Positions 1 to 11,070 of a DNA stretch of 64,000 nt are shown in pieces; positions within the stretch are counted from its first letter, which is position 1; each line of letters begins with the position of its first letter. Below the pieces are notes generated by a model. It searched no databases. It had not been told where the DNA came from and saw only the letters and a list, made by a program, of their open reading frames with translations. Both the position numbers and the translations under genes were made by a program. Source of the stretch: Chamaecyparis obtusa (lineage: Eukaryota > Streptophyta > Pinopsida > Cupressales > Cupressaceae); contig BSBK01002088.1 in the NCBI GenBank assembly GCA_027943335.1, positions 62,001-126,000 on the forward strand, read 5' to 3'.

Positions 1-1616
1 TGCAATATTTGAATAGTCAAGAAAAATTGAATCAAAGGCATTTGAAATGGGTTGAGTTTTTGCAGAGTTATACATTTATTTTGAAACACAAGAGTGGAAA
101 GTCTAATAGGGTTGCAGATGCTCTTAGCATAAGGCAACTATTGCTGACAGAAATGCAGATTGAAGTGGTTGGGTTCAAGGAACTCAAAAATTTGTATCCA
201 AAGGATCTTGATTTTGGTGAAGCTTGAAAAGCTTGTACAGAACCTGTTACTCTAGACAGGACAAAATGGTTGGATTTCATCATCCAAAATGATATGCTAT
301 TCAGAGGGAGTCAGTTGTGCATTCCACAAAGTTCTATGAGGGAGAATCTCATCAAGGAGAAGCATAGTGGAGGATTGGCTGGACATTTTGGTCGTGACAA
401 AACCCTTGGTTTGGTTAGTGAGAATTATTATTGGCCACAGTTGCAGAAAGATGTGAAGAAGTTTATACAGAGTTGCAGAGTATGCCAGATGGCAAAAGGA
501 GTGAAGCAGAATATAGGGTTGTATCAGCCATTATCTGTACCAGAGAAGCCTTGGGAGGATATCAGCATGGACTTTGTTCTTGGTTTACCGAGGACACAGC
601 GGGGACACGATTCAATTTTTGTGGTAGTTGATAGATTTTCAAAGATGGCACATTTTATTCCCTGCAAGAAGACTAATGATGCTGTTCATGTAGCAGAATT
701 GTTTTTCAGATAAGTAGTGAGACTTCATCGTTTGCCAAAGACCATAGTTTCAGATCGAGACACTAAGTTTGTTGGATATTTCTGGCGTACATTGTGGAAG
801 AAGTTGAAGATAGATTTGAAGTTCAGTTCATCACATCATCCACAGATTGATGGACAGACAGAGGTGGTGAATAGGAGTTTCGGAAATTTATTGAGATGTT
901 TGGTTGGAAATAAGCCAACAGGATGAGATTTGATTTTACCACAGGTGGAATTTACATACAATAATTATCTCAACAGGAGCACTGGTAAATCACCATTCCA
1001 GATTGTATATGGAAGTAGTCCAAGAAATGCATCTGAATTGAGGAAGATAGATAAAGGAGAAATAAGTAGTGCTGAAGCTGAAGATTTTGCTGAACACTTG
1101 AAGAACATCCATGAGGAGGTGAGGAAGCATATTACCAAGATGAATGCATAGTATAAGGTTAAGGCAGATGAGAAAAGGAGGTATAGAGAATTTCAAGTTG
1201 GTGACGAAGTCATGGTTCACTTGCGGAAGGAGCGGTTTCCAGTTGGTACATATAACAAGCTGAAAATGAAGAAGTTTGGACCATGTAGGATACTGAAGAA
1301 ACATGATTCAGGAAATGCATATGAGGTAGAATTGCCTACTGAGCTAAATATTTCACCAGTGTTTAACATTTCAGATCTGACAGAGTATCATGAAGGAGGT
1401 GTTGAAGATGAGATCACAGCAGCACAGTGGAGTATTCCAGCAACTAGTTCAGACACTAAGGAGATTGAAGATATACTGGACAGTCCTCTTGGCAGAAGCA
1501 CAAGGAACAAGACATATGAAGAATATCTGGTCAAGTGGAAAGGATGACCTGTTGAAGATTCATCATGGCTGACAAAGGAGGAGGTTAGCTGTCTTGGTTT
1601 TCCTCTGCACACCTAA
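1..1616 (+). pseudogene. Chromovirus pol remnant: RNase H end, integrase, chromodomain
   Basis: This is the 3' part of a Ty3/gypsy polyprotein, cut by the window edge. It starts inside RNase H and runs in one frame through the integrase zinc-finger region (about 360-490), the integrase core and a C-terminal chromodomain ending in the EYLVKWKG motif near 1540. The integrase triad is visible: Asp 570-572, Asp 753-755 and Glu 861-863, with the usual 35 residues between the last two. In-frame stops lie at 225-227, 714-716, 924-926, 1149-1151 and 1545-1547. The frame ends at 1614-1616. Three of these premature stops recur at the same codons in the copy at 2613-7121, so this is a tandem sister of that copy. 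It cannot encode an active enzyme. Confidence 0.93.
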
Positions 1617-1654
1617 GTCGTGACAGGGTCACTTCTCAAATTACCTCGGGTGTC

Positions 1655-2511
1655 TGATGCAGGAGCATCCTGGGTGTAAGAGCAATCTTGCATCACCCAA
1701 AAATATTTTTGTTTTTGTATTCAATAAGGGCTATTTTGTGCAAAGCTGCTATTTATGGAAAGTTACTATTTTTGGTAATTTTTGTATGTGCTCAGAATGA
1801 TCTGATTTCTTTCTTGGAGGTTGATTTTGGTCATATAAGTCTGCCAATAAAGTTTCATTGCCAGATCAAGTGTATATTGGAAGATATTAAAGATTTTCGG
1901 TATTGGCAGGAGGGTAAAGAAACTTTAAACTCAGTTTTGAAGGCTTTAGAGGCCCCGGATGAGGTCGAAAATTTGGGTGACAAGCGCTTTCGCCGATCAA
2001 GCCTGTAGAGCGCTTCGTGACATTTTTGAAATAGGGTTATAATAGCCGATCGGGTCAACTGGTGATGACTTATGGTCTTCGAAAGTTGGGTCACCTGAAA
2101 TGGCGAAAAATAATTTTCTTCAAAATTTCTGTTCGGGTTTCAAAGGTTATCTTGAGCCGACTATGATGTAATAAAATGTAAAATAAAATAATTTTAAGTT
2201 TGGTCGGCCTTATTGGCTAAAATTCTGGAACCTTCCCAGGCGGTGGAAAGTTGCCTATATAATGAAGGCTGTATTATTGTCTTAGGCAGTTCAGAATAGT
2301 TCTGGGTAGTAGATCTGGGCAATAATTCGAGGCTTTGTCCTACAGAATATTGTAAGGGAATGCCCATGCGGCTTTGCATATTGTAATTCTGAAAGTTTGT
2401 AATTCCACATTTGTGGAGATAATAAGAAGCCAATTTTATGTTCTTGCATATTGTTGTTGTTTCTCTATTTTTGTTATGTGTTTGTGGTATTAAGGGGAGC
2501 ACCCTTCATCA
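1655..2511 (+). repeat. Shared LTR of the tandem chromovirus (857 bp)
   Basis: This LTR ends ...CATCA just before a primer site and matches the LTR at 7159-8015 over the same 857 bp. I count about 31 differences by eye, about 26 of them transitions. The right end is firm, because similarity between the two copies stops there. The left end (TGATGC) is less certain, since both copies are preceded by internal element sequence; it could lie a few bases upstream. A TATATAA box sits at 2256-2262. Short inverted repeats (GATGC/GCATC) lie at the left tip. Confidence 0.9.
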
Positions 2512-2513
2512 GG

Positions 2514-2530
2514 TGGTATCAGAGCAGGGG
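2514..2530 (+). other. Primer binding site, initiator-Met tRNA type
   Basis: TGGTATCAGAGC starts two bases after the LTR end. It is the usual plant site complementary to the 3' end of initiator methionine tRNA, where minus-strand DNA synthesis starts. Confidence 0.9.
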
Positions 2531-2612
2531 TTCTTGAGTGTGTAAACGGATCACTGACTGTGAGGCAGTTTGCACCAGGACCGTGGTTAGGGTTTCAGCG
2601 CGCATCGCGAAA

Positions 2613-3719
2613 ATGCCTCCATGAAGAGAATGTGGTGGAAGACCTGGTGTTCTGACACCTGAGGTTAGAGAGTTGCAAAGACAAGTGCGAGCATTGCAAG
2701 AAGAGATTCTTAGAGGAATGAATCTTAATGTCAGAGATGAAAGTGAGGATGAAGCCGAAGAAGAATATCAAGAAGGAGAAGTTGAAATTGTGAACCAGGA
2801 GGAAGAAAGACTTTTTCGGGCGATTTCCAAGATTGGGAAAAGACCTAAGATTGAGGTTCCTACATTTTCTAGAAATCTTAACCCAGAGGAATTGATCGAC
2901 TGGATCAATAAATGTGACGAATATTTTGAATATGAAGATGTTGAAGATCCTGATAGGGTCAAATTTGTGAAGGCCAGATTGAAAGGTCATGCGAAGATCT
3001 GGTGGCAAGAAATTCAATTGGAACGAAATAGAAGAGGGAAAGATAAAATCACAAGATGGGATCAGATGGTGGGTAAATTGAAGCGACAGTTCATTCCTGT
3101 TGATTATGAGCTTGACCTACTGAAGAAAATGTAGAGTTTGAAGCAAGCAGGAAGATCTGTTCAGGAGTATACAGAGGAGTTCTACCGACTTCTCATCAAA
3201 ACAGGCCATGCAGAAGCTGATAAGGAGAAAGTTGCCCGATACCTTAATGGGTTAAGCCCAAGCATCCAAGAGGAGCTGAATCTGGTTCGAATGAACAGTA
3301 TTGAAGAGGCATACCAGTTTGCCCTAAAAAAAGAGGAAAAGCTGACCAAGAAGTTTGAGAGAAGACAAAATGGAAGAGGTCGCGGTGGACGATCTGGTGG
3401 ACGATCATATGGTGGCTGAAATGAAGATTCGAAAAAGAAGGATGAGGCTAGTAGCAGTCAGAATCAGTGAGGAAATAATTCCAATCGCTTCCAGGATCAG
3501 AATAATAGAGATCAGAGAGGAAGAGGAAGAGGACAAGGATCTGGAAGAGGTGGCTTCCGTGGAACATGTTTTCACTATGGAGAAGAAGGTCATAGGGCAT
3601 TTGAATGTCCTCAGCGCCAAGGTAGAACAGATAGAAGAAATGAAGGCCAGGCCAGAGTTGCACATGTAGATGAAGATGCCAGATCATCAAATTTTGAAGA
3701 TGCTGAAAGAGGAGAAACG
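2613..3719 (+). pseudogene. gag: Chromovirus gag (capsid and nucleocapsid)
   Basis: This is the first part of a single gag-pol frame that starts at ATG 2613, about 80 bases after the primer site. An N-terminal acidic, coiled-coil-like stretch is followed by a Ty3-type capsid domain (about 2850-3350, with WINKCDEYF, KIWWQE and LKRQFIPV motifs), an Arg/Gly-rich tail and one zinc knuckle at 3567-3608. In the knuckle the second cysteine is tyrosine (TAT 3576-3578), consistent with a G-to-A change. Premature stops lie at 2622-2624, 3132-3134, 3417-3419 and 3468-3470. The frame has no indel, so decay here is by substitution only. Confidence 0.92.
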
Positions 3720-5700
3720 TTGATTAACAGAAGAGTCCTGTTGAGTGGTGAGAATGAACCTGAGAAAAGGAGGAGCCTGTTTCGCACCAGATGCAAGTGT
3801 GAGGGTAAATGCTGTGATGTGATTATCGATAGTGGAAGCACTGACAATTTGGTGTTAGAAGAGATGGTGACAAAGTTGAAGCTCAAGAGACAGAAACACC
3901 CACATCCATATCGGATTGCCTAGGTGCAGGATGACCACAAGGTCATGGTCAGTGAACAGTGCCTGGTAAAGTTCAAGATCGGCGGGTACCAAGATGAGGT
4001 GCTATGTGATATCATCTCTATGGATGCATGTCATATGTTGTTAGGTAGACCGTGGCAGTTTGACAGATGTGCTGTACATGATGGTCGTGCGAATACCTAT
4101 TCCCTGACAAAGGATGGAGTGTGATATAAGCTAAAACCATTGAAGGAGACTGAAGAAAAGGTATGTGGTAATGCAAGGATAACTTTTGTTGATGGAAGAA
4201 ATTTTCTAGATGGTATGAGGCATGAGCATGTATGTTTTGCTTTAATTCCAAAAGCTGGTAGAGAGGAAGTAGAAGATGTTCCTCTAGAAGTTGCAGATTT
4301 GTTGAATGAGTTTCAGGATATTGTATCCGATAACGTGCCTGATGGATTACCACCAGTCAGGAAGATCAGTCATCGGATGGACTTGATCTCAGGAGCGAGT
4401 TTACCGAATAAGGCAGCGCACAGAATGACACCTGCAAAAAGTGAGGAGTTGAATAGACAAGTACATGAGTTGTTACAGAAAGGATTGATCCGTGAGAGTC
4501 TGAGTCCCTGTGCTATACCAGCGGTATTAGCACCAAAGAAGAATGGAGAATGGAGGATGTGTACAGATTCTAAGGCAATAAACAAGATTACAATCAAGTA
4601 CAGGTTTCCATTGCCACGAATGGATGATATTATGGACTGTTTGAGTGGAGCTGTGTATTTCTCAAAGATAGATCTGAAGAGTGGATATCATCAGGTTCGG
4701 ATCAGAGAAGGAGATGAATGGAAGACTGCCTTCAAGAAAAAGGAAGGACTATATGAGTAGTTAGTCATGCCTTTTGGGCTAACCAATGCACCGAACACTT
4801 TCATGCGGCTCATGAACGAGGTTCTGAAAGAATTTCTGGGTAAGTTTGTCATTGTTTACCTAGATGATATTTTGATTTTTAGCAAGACATTGGAAGAACA
4901 TATGATGCATATTCGTATGGTGTTTGAGAAGTTGAGAGATGAGAAATTGTTGATTAATTTGAAGAAGTGCAGTTTTGTGAAGAAAGAGTTAGTGTATTTG
5001 GGATTTGTAGTTTCAGCAGAAGGTCTAAAAATGGACCCAGAGAAGGTACAGGCTATCCTTGAATGGCCTACTCCAAGGAGTGCTACTGAGGTAAGATCTT
5101 TTCATGGTTTGGCTAGCTTCTACAGAAAGTTTATCAAAAATTTTAGCAGTATTTGTGGACCCTTGACTGAAACAATGAGAGGGGATAGGAAAGAGTTTAA
5201 GTGGACTAAAGGAGCAGAAAAGAGTTTTCAATTATTGAAATAAAAAGTTACAGAACAACCTGTTTTAGCACTTCCAGATTTTAATTAGGTGTTTCAAGTA
5301 GATTGTGATGCTAGTGGTACTGCAATAGGAGCTGTTATGAGCCAAGAAGGTAAACCTGTTGCTTATTTCAGTGAGAAGTTAAATGATGCCAAGAGAAAAT
5401 ATTCTGTTTATGATCAGGAATTTTATGCTATAGTTCAGGCATTAAAGAAGTGGACACATTATCTGCTTCCTAAGGAGTTTGTTTTGTATACTGATCATCA
5501 AGCTTTGCAATATTTGAATAGTCAAGGAAAATTGAATCAAAGACATTTGAAATGGGTTGAGTTTTTGCAAAGTTATACATTTGTTTTGAAACACAGGAGT
5601 GGAAAGTCTAATAGGGTTGCAGATTCTCTTAGCATAAGGAAACTATTGCTGACAGAAATGCAGATTGAAGTGGTTGGGTTCAAGGAACTCAAAAATTTGT
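3720..5700 (+). pseudogene. pol: Chromovirus protease, reverse transcriptase and RNase H
   Basis: The frame continues from gag. The protease has the aspartic motif IDSGS near 3826-3840. The reverse transcriptase spans about 4380-5050, with the YLDD catalytic motif at 4857-4868 and MPFGLTNAP after 4767. The Ty3-type RNase H follows, with its first Asp in VDCDASG (about 5300) and TDHQAL near 5490. In-frame stops lie at 3921-3923, 4122-4124, 4758-4760, 5241-5243 and 5286-5288. Several fit Trp or Gln codons changed by one C-to-T or G-to-A step. Domain order PR-RT-RH-INT-chromodomain is standard for chromoviruses. Confidence 0.94.
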
Positions 5701-7121
5701 ATCCAGAGGATCTTGATTTTGGTGAAGCTTGGAAAGCTTGTACAGAACCTGTTACTCTATATAGGATGAAATGGTTGGATTTCATCATCCAAAATGATAT
5801 GCTATTCAGAGGGAGTCAGTTGTGCATTCCATGAAGTTCTATGAAGGAGAATCTCATCAAGGAGAAGCATAGCGGAGGATTGGCTGGACATTTTGGTCGT
5901 GACAAAACCCTTGGTTTGGTTAGTGAGAATTATTATTGGCAACAGTTGCAGCAAGATGTGAAGAAGTTTGTACAGAGTTGCAGAGTATGCCAGATGGCAA
6001 CAGGAGTGAAGCAGAATACAGGGTTGTATCAGCAATTATCTATACCAGAGAAGCCTTGGGAGGATATCAGCATGGACTTTGTTCTTGGTTTACCGAGGAC
6101 ACAGCGGGGACACGATTCAATTTTTGTGGTAGTTGATAGATTTTCTAAGATGACACATTTTATTCCCTGCAAGAAGACTAATGATGCTGTTCATGTAGCA
6201 GAATTGTTTTTCAGATAAGTAGTGAGACTTCATGGTTTACTAAAGACTATAGTTTCAGATCGAGACACTAAGTTTGTTGGATATTTCTGGCGTACATTGT
6301 GGAAGAAGTTGAAGACAGATTTGAAGTTCAGTTCATCACATCATCCACAGACTGATGGACAGACAGAGGTGGTGAATAGGAGTTTAGAAAATTTGCTGAG
6401 ATGTTTGGTTGGAGATAAGCCAACAGAATGGGATTTGATTTTACCACAGGTGGAATTTGCATACAATAATTCTGTCAACAGGAGCACTGGTAAATCACCA
6501 TTCCAGATTGTATATGGAAGTAGTCCAAGAAATGCATCTGAATTGAGGAAGATAGATAAAGGAGAAATAAGTAGTGCTGAAGCTGAGGATTTTGCAGAAC
6601 ACTTGAAGAACATCCATGAGGAGGTGAGGAAGCATATTACCAAGATGAATGCATAGTTTAAGGTTAAGGCAGATGAGAAAAGGAGGTATAAGGAATTTCA
6701 AGTTGGTGACGAAGTCATGGTTCACTTGCGGAAGGAGCGGTTTCTAGTTGGTACATATAACAAGCTGAAAATGAAGAAGTTTGGACCATGTAGGATACTG
6801 AAGAAACATGATTCAGGAAACGCATATGAGGTAGAATTGCCTACTGAGCTAAATATTTCACCAGTGTTTAACATTTCAGATCTGACAGAGTATCATGAAG
6901 GAGGTGTTGAAGATGAGATCACAGCAGCACAGTGGAGTATTCCAGCAACTAGTTCAGACACTAAGGAGATTGAAGATATACTGGACAGTCATGTTGGCAG
7001 AAGCACAAGGAACAGGACATATGAAGAATATCTGGTCAAGTGGAAAGGATGACCTGTTGAAGATTCATCATGGCTGACAAAGGAGGAGGTTAGCTGTCTT
7101 GGTTTTCCTCTGCACACCTGA
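5701..7121 (+). pseudogene. pol: Chromovirus integrase with chromodomain
   Basis: This is the last part of the same frame. It has the integrase zinc region with [15 protein letters not shown] and CRVCQM, the DDE core (SMDFV, VSDRD, QTEVVN) and a chromodomain ending EYLVKWKG. Chromodomains in this family guide insertion towards heterochromatin. Premature stops lie at 5832-5834, 6219-6221, 6654-6656 and 7050-7052, with a terminal TGA at 7119-7121. The last three premature stops match 714, 1149 and 1545 in the upstream copy (offset 5505). The stop at 5832 is TGA where the sister copy has CAA, which fits opposite-strand decay of an original CGA. Confidence 0.94.
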
Positions 7122-7158
7122 GTCGTGACAGGTCACTTCTCAAATTACCCCGGGTGTC
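7122..7158 (+). other. Spacer between chromovirus pol and 3' LTR
   Basis: A short non-coding stretch. I see no clear polypurine tract touching the LTR; the nearest purine run (AAAGGAGGAGG) lies inside the end of the coding frame at about 7079-7089. Confidence 0.5.
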
Positions 7159-8015
7159 TGATGCAGGAGCATCCTGGGTGTAAGAGCAATCTTGCATCAC
7201 CCAAAAATATTTTTGTTTTTGTATTCAATAAGGGCTATTTTGTGCAGAGCTGCTATTTATGGAAAGTTACTATTTTTGGTAATTTTTGTATGTGCTCAGA
7301 ATGATCTGATTTCTTTCTTGGAGGTTGATTTTGGTCATATAAGTCTGCCAGTAAAGTTTCATTGCCAGATCAAGTGTATATTGGAAGATATTGAAGATTT
7401 TCAGTATTGGCAGGAGGGTACAGAAACTTTGAACTCAGTTTTGAAGGCTTTAGAGGCCCCGGATGAGGTCGAAAATTTGGGTGACGGGTGCTTGCGCCGG
7501 TCAAGCCTGTAGAGCGCTTCGTGGCATTTCTGAAACGGGATTATAATAGCCGATCGAGTCAACTGGTGATGACTTATGGTCTTCGGAAGTTGGGTCACCT
7601 GAAATGGTGAAAAATAATTTTTTTCAAAATTTTTGTTCGGGTTTCAAAGGTTATCTTGAGCCGACTATGATGTAATAAAATGTAAAATAAAATAATTCTA
7701 AGTTTGGTCGGCCTTATTGGCTAAAATTTTGGAACCTTCCCAGGCAGTGGAAAGTTGCCTATATAAGGAAGGCTGTATTATTGTCTTAGGTAGTTCAGAA
7801 TAGTTCTGGGTAGTAGATCTGGGCAATAATTCGAGGCTTTGTCCTACAGAATATTGTAAGGGAATGCCCATGGGGCTTTGCATATTGTAATTCTGAAAGT
7901 TTGTAATTCCACATTTATGGAGATAATAAGAAGCCAATTTTCTATTCTTGCATATTGTTGTTGTTTCTCTATTTCTGTTATGTGTTTGTGGTATTAAGGG
8001 GAGCACCCTTCATCA
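7159..8015 (+). repeat. 3' LTR of the tandem chromovirus (857 bp)
   Basis: Same length and sequence family as 1655-2511, with the TATATAA box at 7760-7766. Similarity ends at ...CATCA (8015), where a different coding sequence begins, so this is the right edge of the array. The flanking target copy on the left lies outside the window. Confidence 0.93.
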
Positions 8016-8016
8016 C

Positions 8017-9300
8017 ATTATTTTTGACCAAGTAAGGAAGAGCAAGGTAAAGACCCTAGCTACACTAGAACAGGCTAAATAGGCAGCTAGGGGAATTACT
8101 TTTTCTGAAGATCATGCTGCTCTGGTCATGTGGTCTTTAGATAAAGATAAAAATAAAGGGAAGAAGAGTGATTTCTCCATAGGATATACAGGGAGCCTAT
8201 TGGTTCAGAGAGTGGGAGAAACATCTGGTGTGGAGGCATCAAATTTAATTCTTGAAACTACCAAGTTCAATGTTAGTGTGGCGGAGAAGGATGCCAGAGA
8301 AAAAGAAGATCTTAGGCTCAAATTTGAAATGGTCCTTAAATCTTATAATGAGCTTAAAGTTGAGCTAATTCAAAAGGACAAACTGATTGTCCAGTTATCA
8401 GGGCCATAGGATCAAAGACCTCCTCAATTAGTAATTTTTGATAAGCCTACAGTGGCTTCATCTTCAAGCCCAATAATTGAATTTCCACCCTCACCACTCC
8501 CAGAAACAGATATGGATGCAAGGGTTGCTTGGGAGAAGCTGAAGCTGATAGAGGAAACAAATAAATTAAGGGAAATCAGGGTACAATTAGAAAAGGAAAG
8601 GGGTGAGAATGTAAAGGCTACAGCTTTGGCAACTCAAAAATATGAAGAAAAAATAGTAGGGGCGATTATGGAATTTGCAGTAGATTTAAAGCCTTCTATT
8701 ATACATGGCCATATGGATAGGTTAATTTCTTTGCTTAAGGTTCTTAATAAAGAGAGGGATGAAATGGCTCTAGTTTTGAAAAGATGGATTGAAAGGTCTC
8801 CCAATGTAAAACTATTTCATATGTTATCCAAGGGACAGGAAGACCTGGATCCTTTAATAAAGCCATTGCATCAAATTGTGAAGAAGTTGGTGCATTTCAA
8901 TATTTTTGTGGATAATTTTATCGGGAGAACAAGTATGTTGAAAACTGAATTAATGCTTTCAAGTTATGAACTGGTGCCTCCTATTTTCACAGACAAAAGA
9001 TAATTTAAGGAAGCTTATCAGTGGAGGGAGGAGTTAGATGGACTCCTCATAGAATGAATCACTAATGTTTTAAGTGATAAGTCTTCTTTCAGTGGCACAA
9101 TTAAAATGTTGATAAATGCCAGATTGATGTTTGACACCATTCAATAGAAAATCACATAGATCATAAGTGAATGGGAACAGTTGTCTACCAAGAAGGATGA
9201 ATTTGTTAAGTTTGAGTTCCCAAGTGAAGAGCTATATGATAAATGGAGATATCAGTACATGCCAGCTGTGGAGAGTGAAGATACACCGCCAGCTTCATAA
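8017..9300 (+). pseudogene. AO: C-terminal part of a long unassigned retroelement ORF
   Basis: One frame reads from the chromovirus LTR edge to TAA 9298-9300, with internal stops at 8407-8409 and 9001-9003 and a few more after that. The protein is lysine/glutamate rich with heptad-like helices (about 8230-8400 and 8510-8660) and a Pro/Ser-rich linker near 8460-8510. A tryptophan-bearing end (ISEWEQL, FPSEELYDKW) resembles the end of the minus-strand ORF at 38672-42317. Its N-terminus is missing: the chromovirus array inserted into it. I do not recognise the family. Its place just before an LTR suggests a 3' accessory ORF of a retroelement, or an ORF within a long LTR. Confidence 0.6.
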
Positions 9301-9707
9301 AGTAGATCAGAGCAGTTAATTTTGAGTCATAAGAGTGGTTGAGATATGAGGAAATATTCATTATAGAATGGACGACAAATATTACAGATCATATTTGTTA
9401 ACAGCTAGCCAAGGATTCCATTAAAAGGTGTGAAGAAGGTCGGCTCAACTGCAATTTCCTCGCCATTGTGACTAAGTGTATTTATTGTAAATTTTGTAGT
9501 TGTTGTAAAGTTTTAGGGCTGATATTTTGTAAACCCTAGAATGACCGGAAGCTTATTTCATCTCCTTGTATAAAAGGATTTCCCATGGTCATTCTAGGCA
9601 TTGAGTGAGTTAGGTGTAAGAAGAAAAAGGAAATTCTGAAGCGCTACTCCTCAGTTGAGGATTGTAAATTTGTATGATTTTGTCAAGATAATAGAGAAGA
9701 GATACAA
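9301..9707 (+). repeat. Probable LTR promoter and leader block
   Basis: A TATAAAAG box at 9569-9576 sits about 140 bases before an Asp-type primer site at 9710. That order (TATA, leader, ...ACA, primer site) is what an LTR shows. I could not find a second copy in the window, so the left boundary is only a guess. Confidence 0.42.
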
Positions 9708-9709
9708 GT

Positions 9710-9725
9710 TGGCACCATTGTCTAG
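9710..9725 (+). other. Degenerate primer binding site, Asp tRNA type
   Basis: TGGCACCATTGTCTAG resembles the site TGGCGCCGTTGCCGGG used by Athila/Tat-type plant elements. Most differences from it are transitions, as expected from decay. Confidence 0.45.
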
Positions 9726-9726
9726 T

Positions 9727-10454
9727 AAGTTTGTTGTTCAGAATATGAGGTATGTAAATGATCATGGTTATACTTAATACAAATATCAAATCTTTACCTC
9801 TCCATTGTGTTTATTTTATGAATCTTTAAGCCTATTTTAGGGCTTATGTGTATGTATCTTGCTTTGAGTTCTAACCTAGGGTTGGATTAAATATTATTCA
9901 AAGTAAAATATATGTTCATTGAATTCGCATAAGGATTATCTGTAAGTAGGGAAGAGTTGGGGTATTTGTATTTATGTTTCAAAAACCAGTTGTTCTCAAA
10001 GTTGTTTTGGGATCCTTTCTATTTTCTGACTCTGTTGCCCAATGGATAAGACACTGGCCTGTATTCTCCTATCTTTGTTCTGAAAAGGTGATTCAGATTT
10101 CAAAATCCCAAAATCTTAAAATCATTACCAGTACTTTACTTTCATTTAATTTTATGTATTGTCCTACCCAATGATGGAGGATCAATGAACAATAGGTTGT
10201 TGTTTAGTATTCTCTCACTATTTTTATCTGTTGAAAGATCCAGTAAAGAAATAAGGGACAGAGTTAAGACTATCAATTAAGAGTTAAATACTATTGGATC
10301 AGGTGTACCCACCTTGGTTTCACAGAGCCAAAAGTAGAAGAGGGACTATCCATCCCTATAGTTGGTCTAGTTGCCTATAGATTGCCCACATTTGGAACTA
10401 ACCAATCCTTAATATCCATCATAGGCATATTGGCAGCCCTAGTTGGCGTAAGCA
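9727..10454. other. Unassigned non-coding stretch
   Basis: AT-rich sequence with no sustained reading frame. It contains a tRNA-like fragment at 10028-10060. It lies between the + strand primer site and the broken end of the minus-strand Tat-like element, and may be leader sequence of the former. Confidence 0.5.
10028..10060 (+). ncRNA. 5' half of an arginine-tRNA-like sequence (relic)
   Basis: GACTCTGTTGCCC followed by AATGGATAAGACACTGGCCT matches the acceptor strand, D-arm (A box) and start of the anticodon arm of a plant Arg tRNA. After 10060 the anticodon stem does not close. Only a poor B-box-like stretch (GATTCAGATTT, about 10091) follows, so it is not a working tRNA. It may be a pseudogene or a SINE head. 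Confidence 0.5.
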
Positions 10455-11070
10455 TTTTCAAACACCAACACATCTTTTAACAAATTGAAAAGAATCATTG
10501 AACAATGTAGGCCAAAAATAGCCATCTCTTAAAATCTTATGGGCAGTGGCCTTTGTAGAATAATGCCCCCCACAAACACCAGCATGCATTTCATTCAAGA
10601 CCTTCTTTGCTTGATATTTCTCTAGGCAAAGTAATAAAATTTCATCTCTATTTTTCTAGTACAAATCTCCTTGTATTAAAGTATACTTTTGGGCTTGTAA
10701 CCTTAGGGATCAGTTTTGATTGTCAGTCATATGTTCTGGACATGTAGCATTCTTAATGAAATAGACAATATCAACATAATATGGTTGCATTTAAATACTT
10801 GTTATTGTCAACTCTGATATCCCTTCACTGTTAACCTGGACTAAATCCATGTTTTTCTCAGTCATTAATTTTTCCAAACCTAGTCCTCTTACTAGCTTGG
10901 TGATATGAATTTCCAATTTCAATTCCTAGATCCTAGTAATCCACTTACATCTTTTACCAGTAACCTCTGACTATGTAAGAACATCTTTCACTGTTGCATG
11001 TGGGACATGCAATAACCTTAGCACAGACTAGATAAGGCCTAAAATATTTTACAGCTTTTACTAATGCATA
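10455..11070 (-). pseudogene. pol: Tat-like integrase N-terminus, truncated
   Basis: On the minus strand this continues the Tat-like frame beyond RNase H. A tether region (VYFIKNATCPEHM) leads into the integrase zinc region with MHAGVCGGHY and AHKIL, then KRC. The same order is seen in the + strand element at 58450-58760. Similarity stops near 10455, before the catalytic core, so the core and the 3' LTR are lost. What lies left of 10455 is unrelated. Confidence 0.8.

Larger units (their letters stand above)
1655..8015 (+). mobile_element. Ty3/gypsy chromovirus with two LTRs, part of a tandem array
   Basis: LTR, initiator-Met primer site, gag-pol with chromodomain, LTR: 6,361 bp. The bases left of the first LTR are another copy of the element's own internal 3' end, not a target site. 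The arrangement is therefore internal-LTR-internal-LTR. All reading frames are broken. Confidence 0.92.

Noticed and set aside
2613..7121. Programmed frameshift between gag and pol
   Set aside because: gag and pol are in the same frame throughout; only stops interrupt it.
8017..9003. Host gene disrupted by the chromovirus array
   Set aside because: The frame has several stops, resembles the minus-strand AO and is followed by an LTR-like block, so a retroelement origin is more likely.
10028..10060. Functional tRNA-Arg gene
   Set aside because: The anticodon stem does not close and no proper T-arm or 3' acceptor strand follows.
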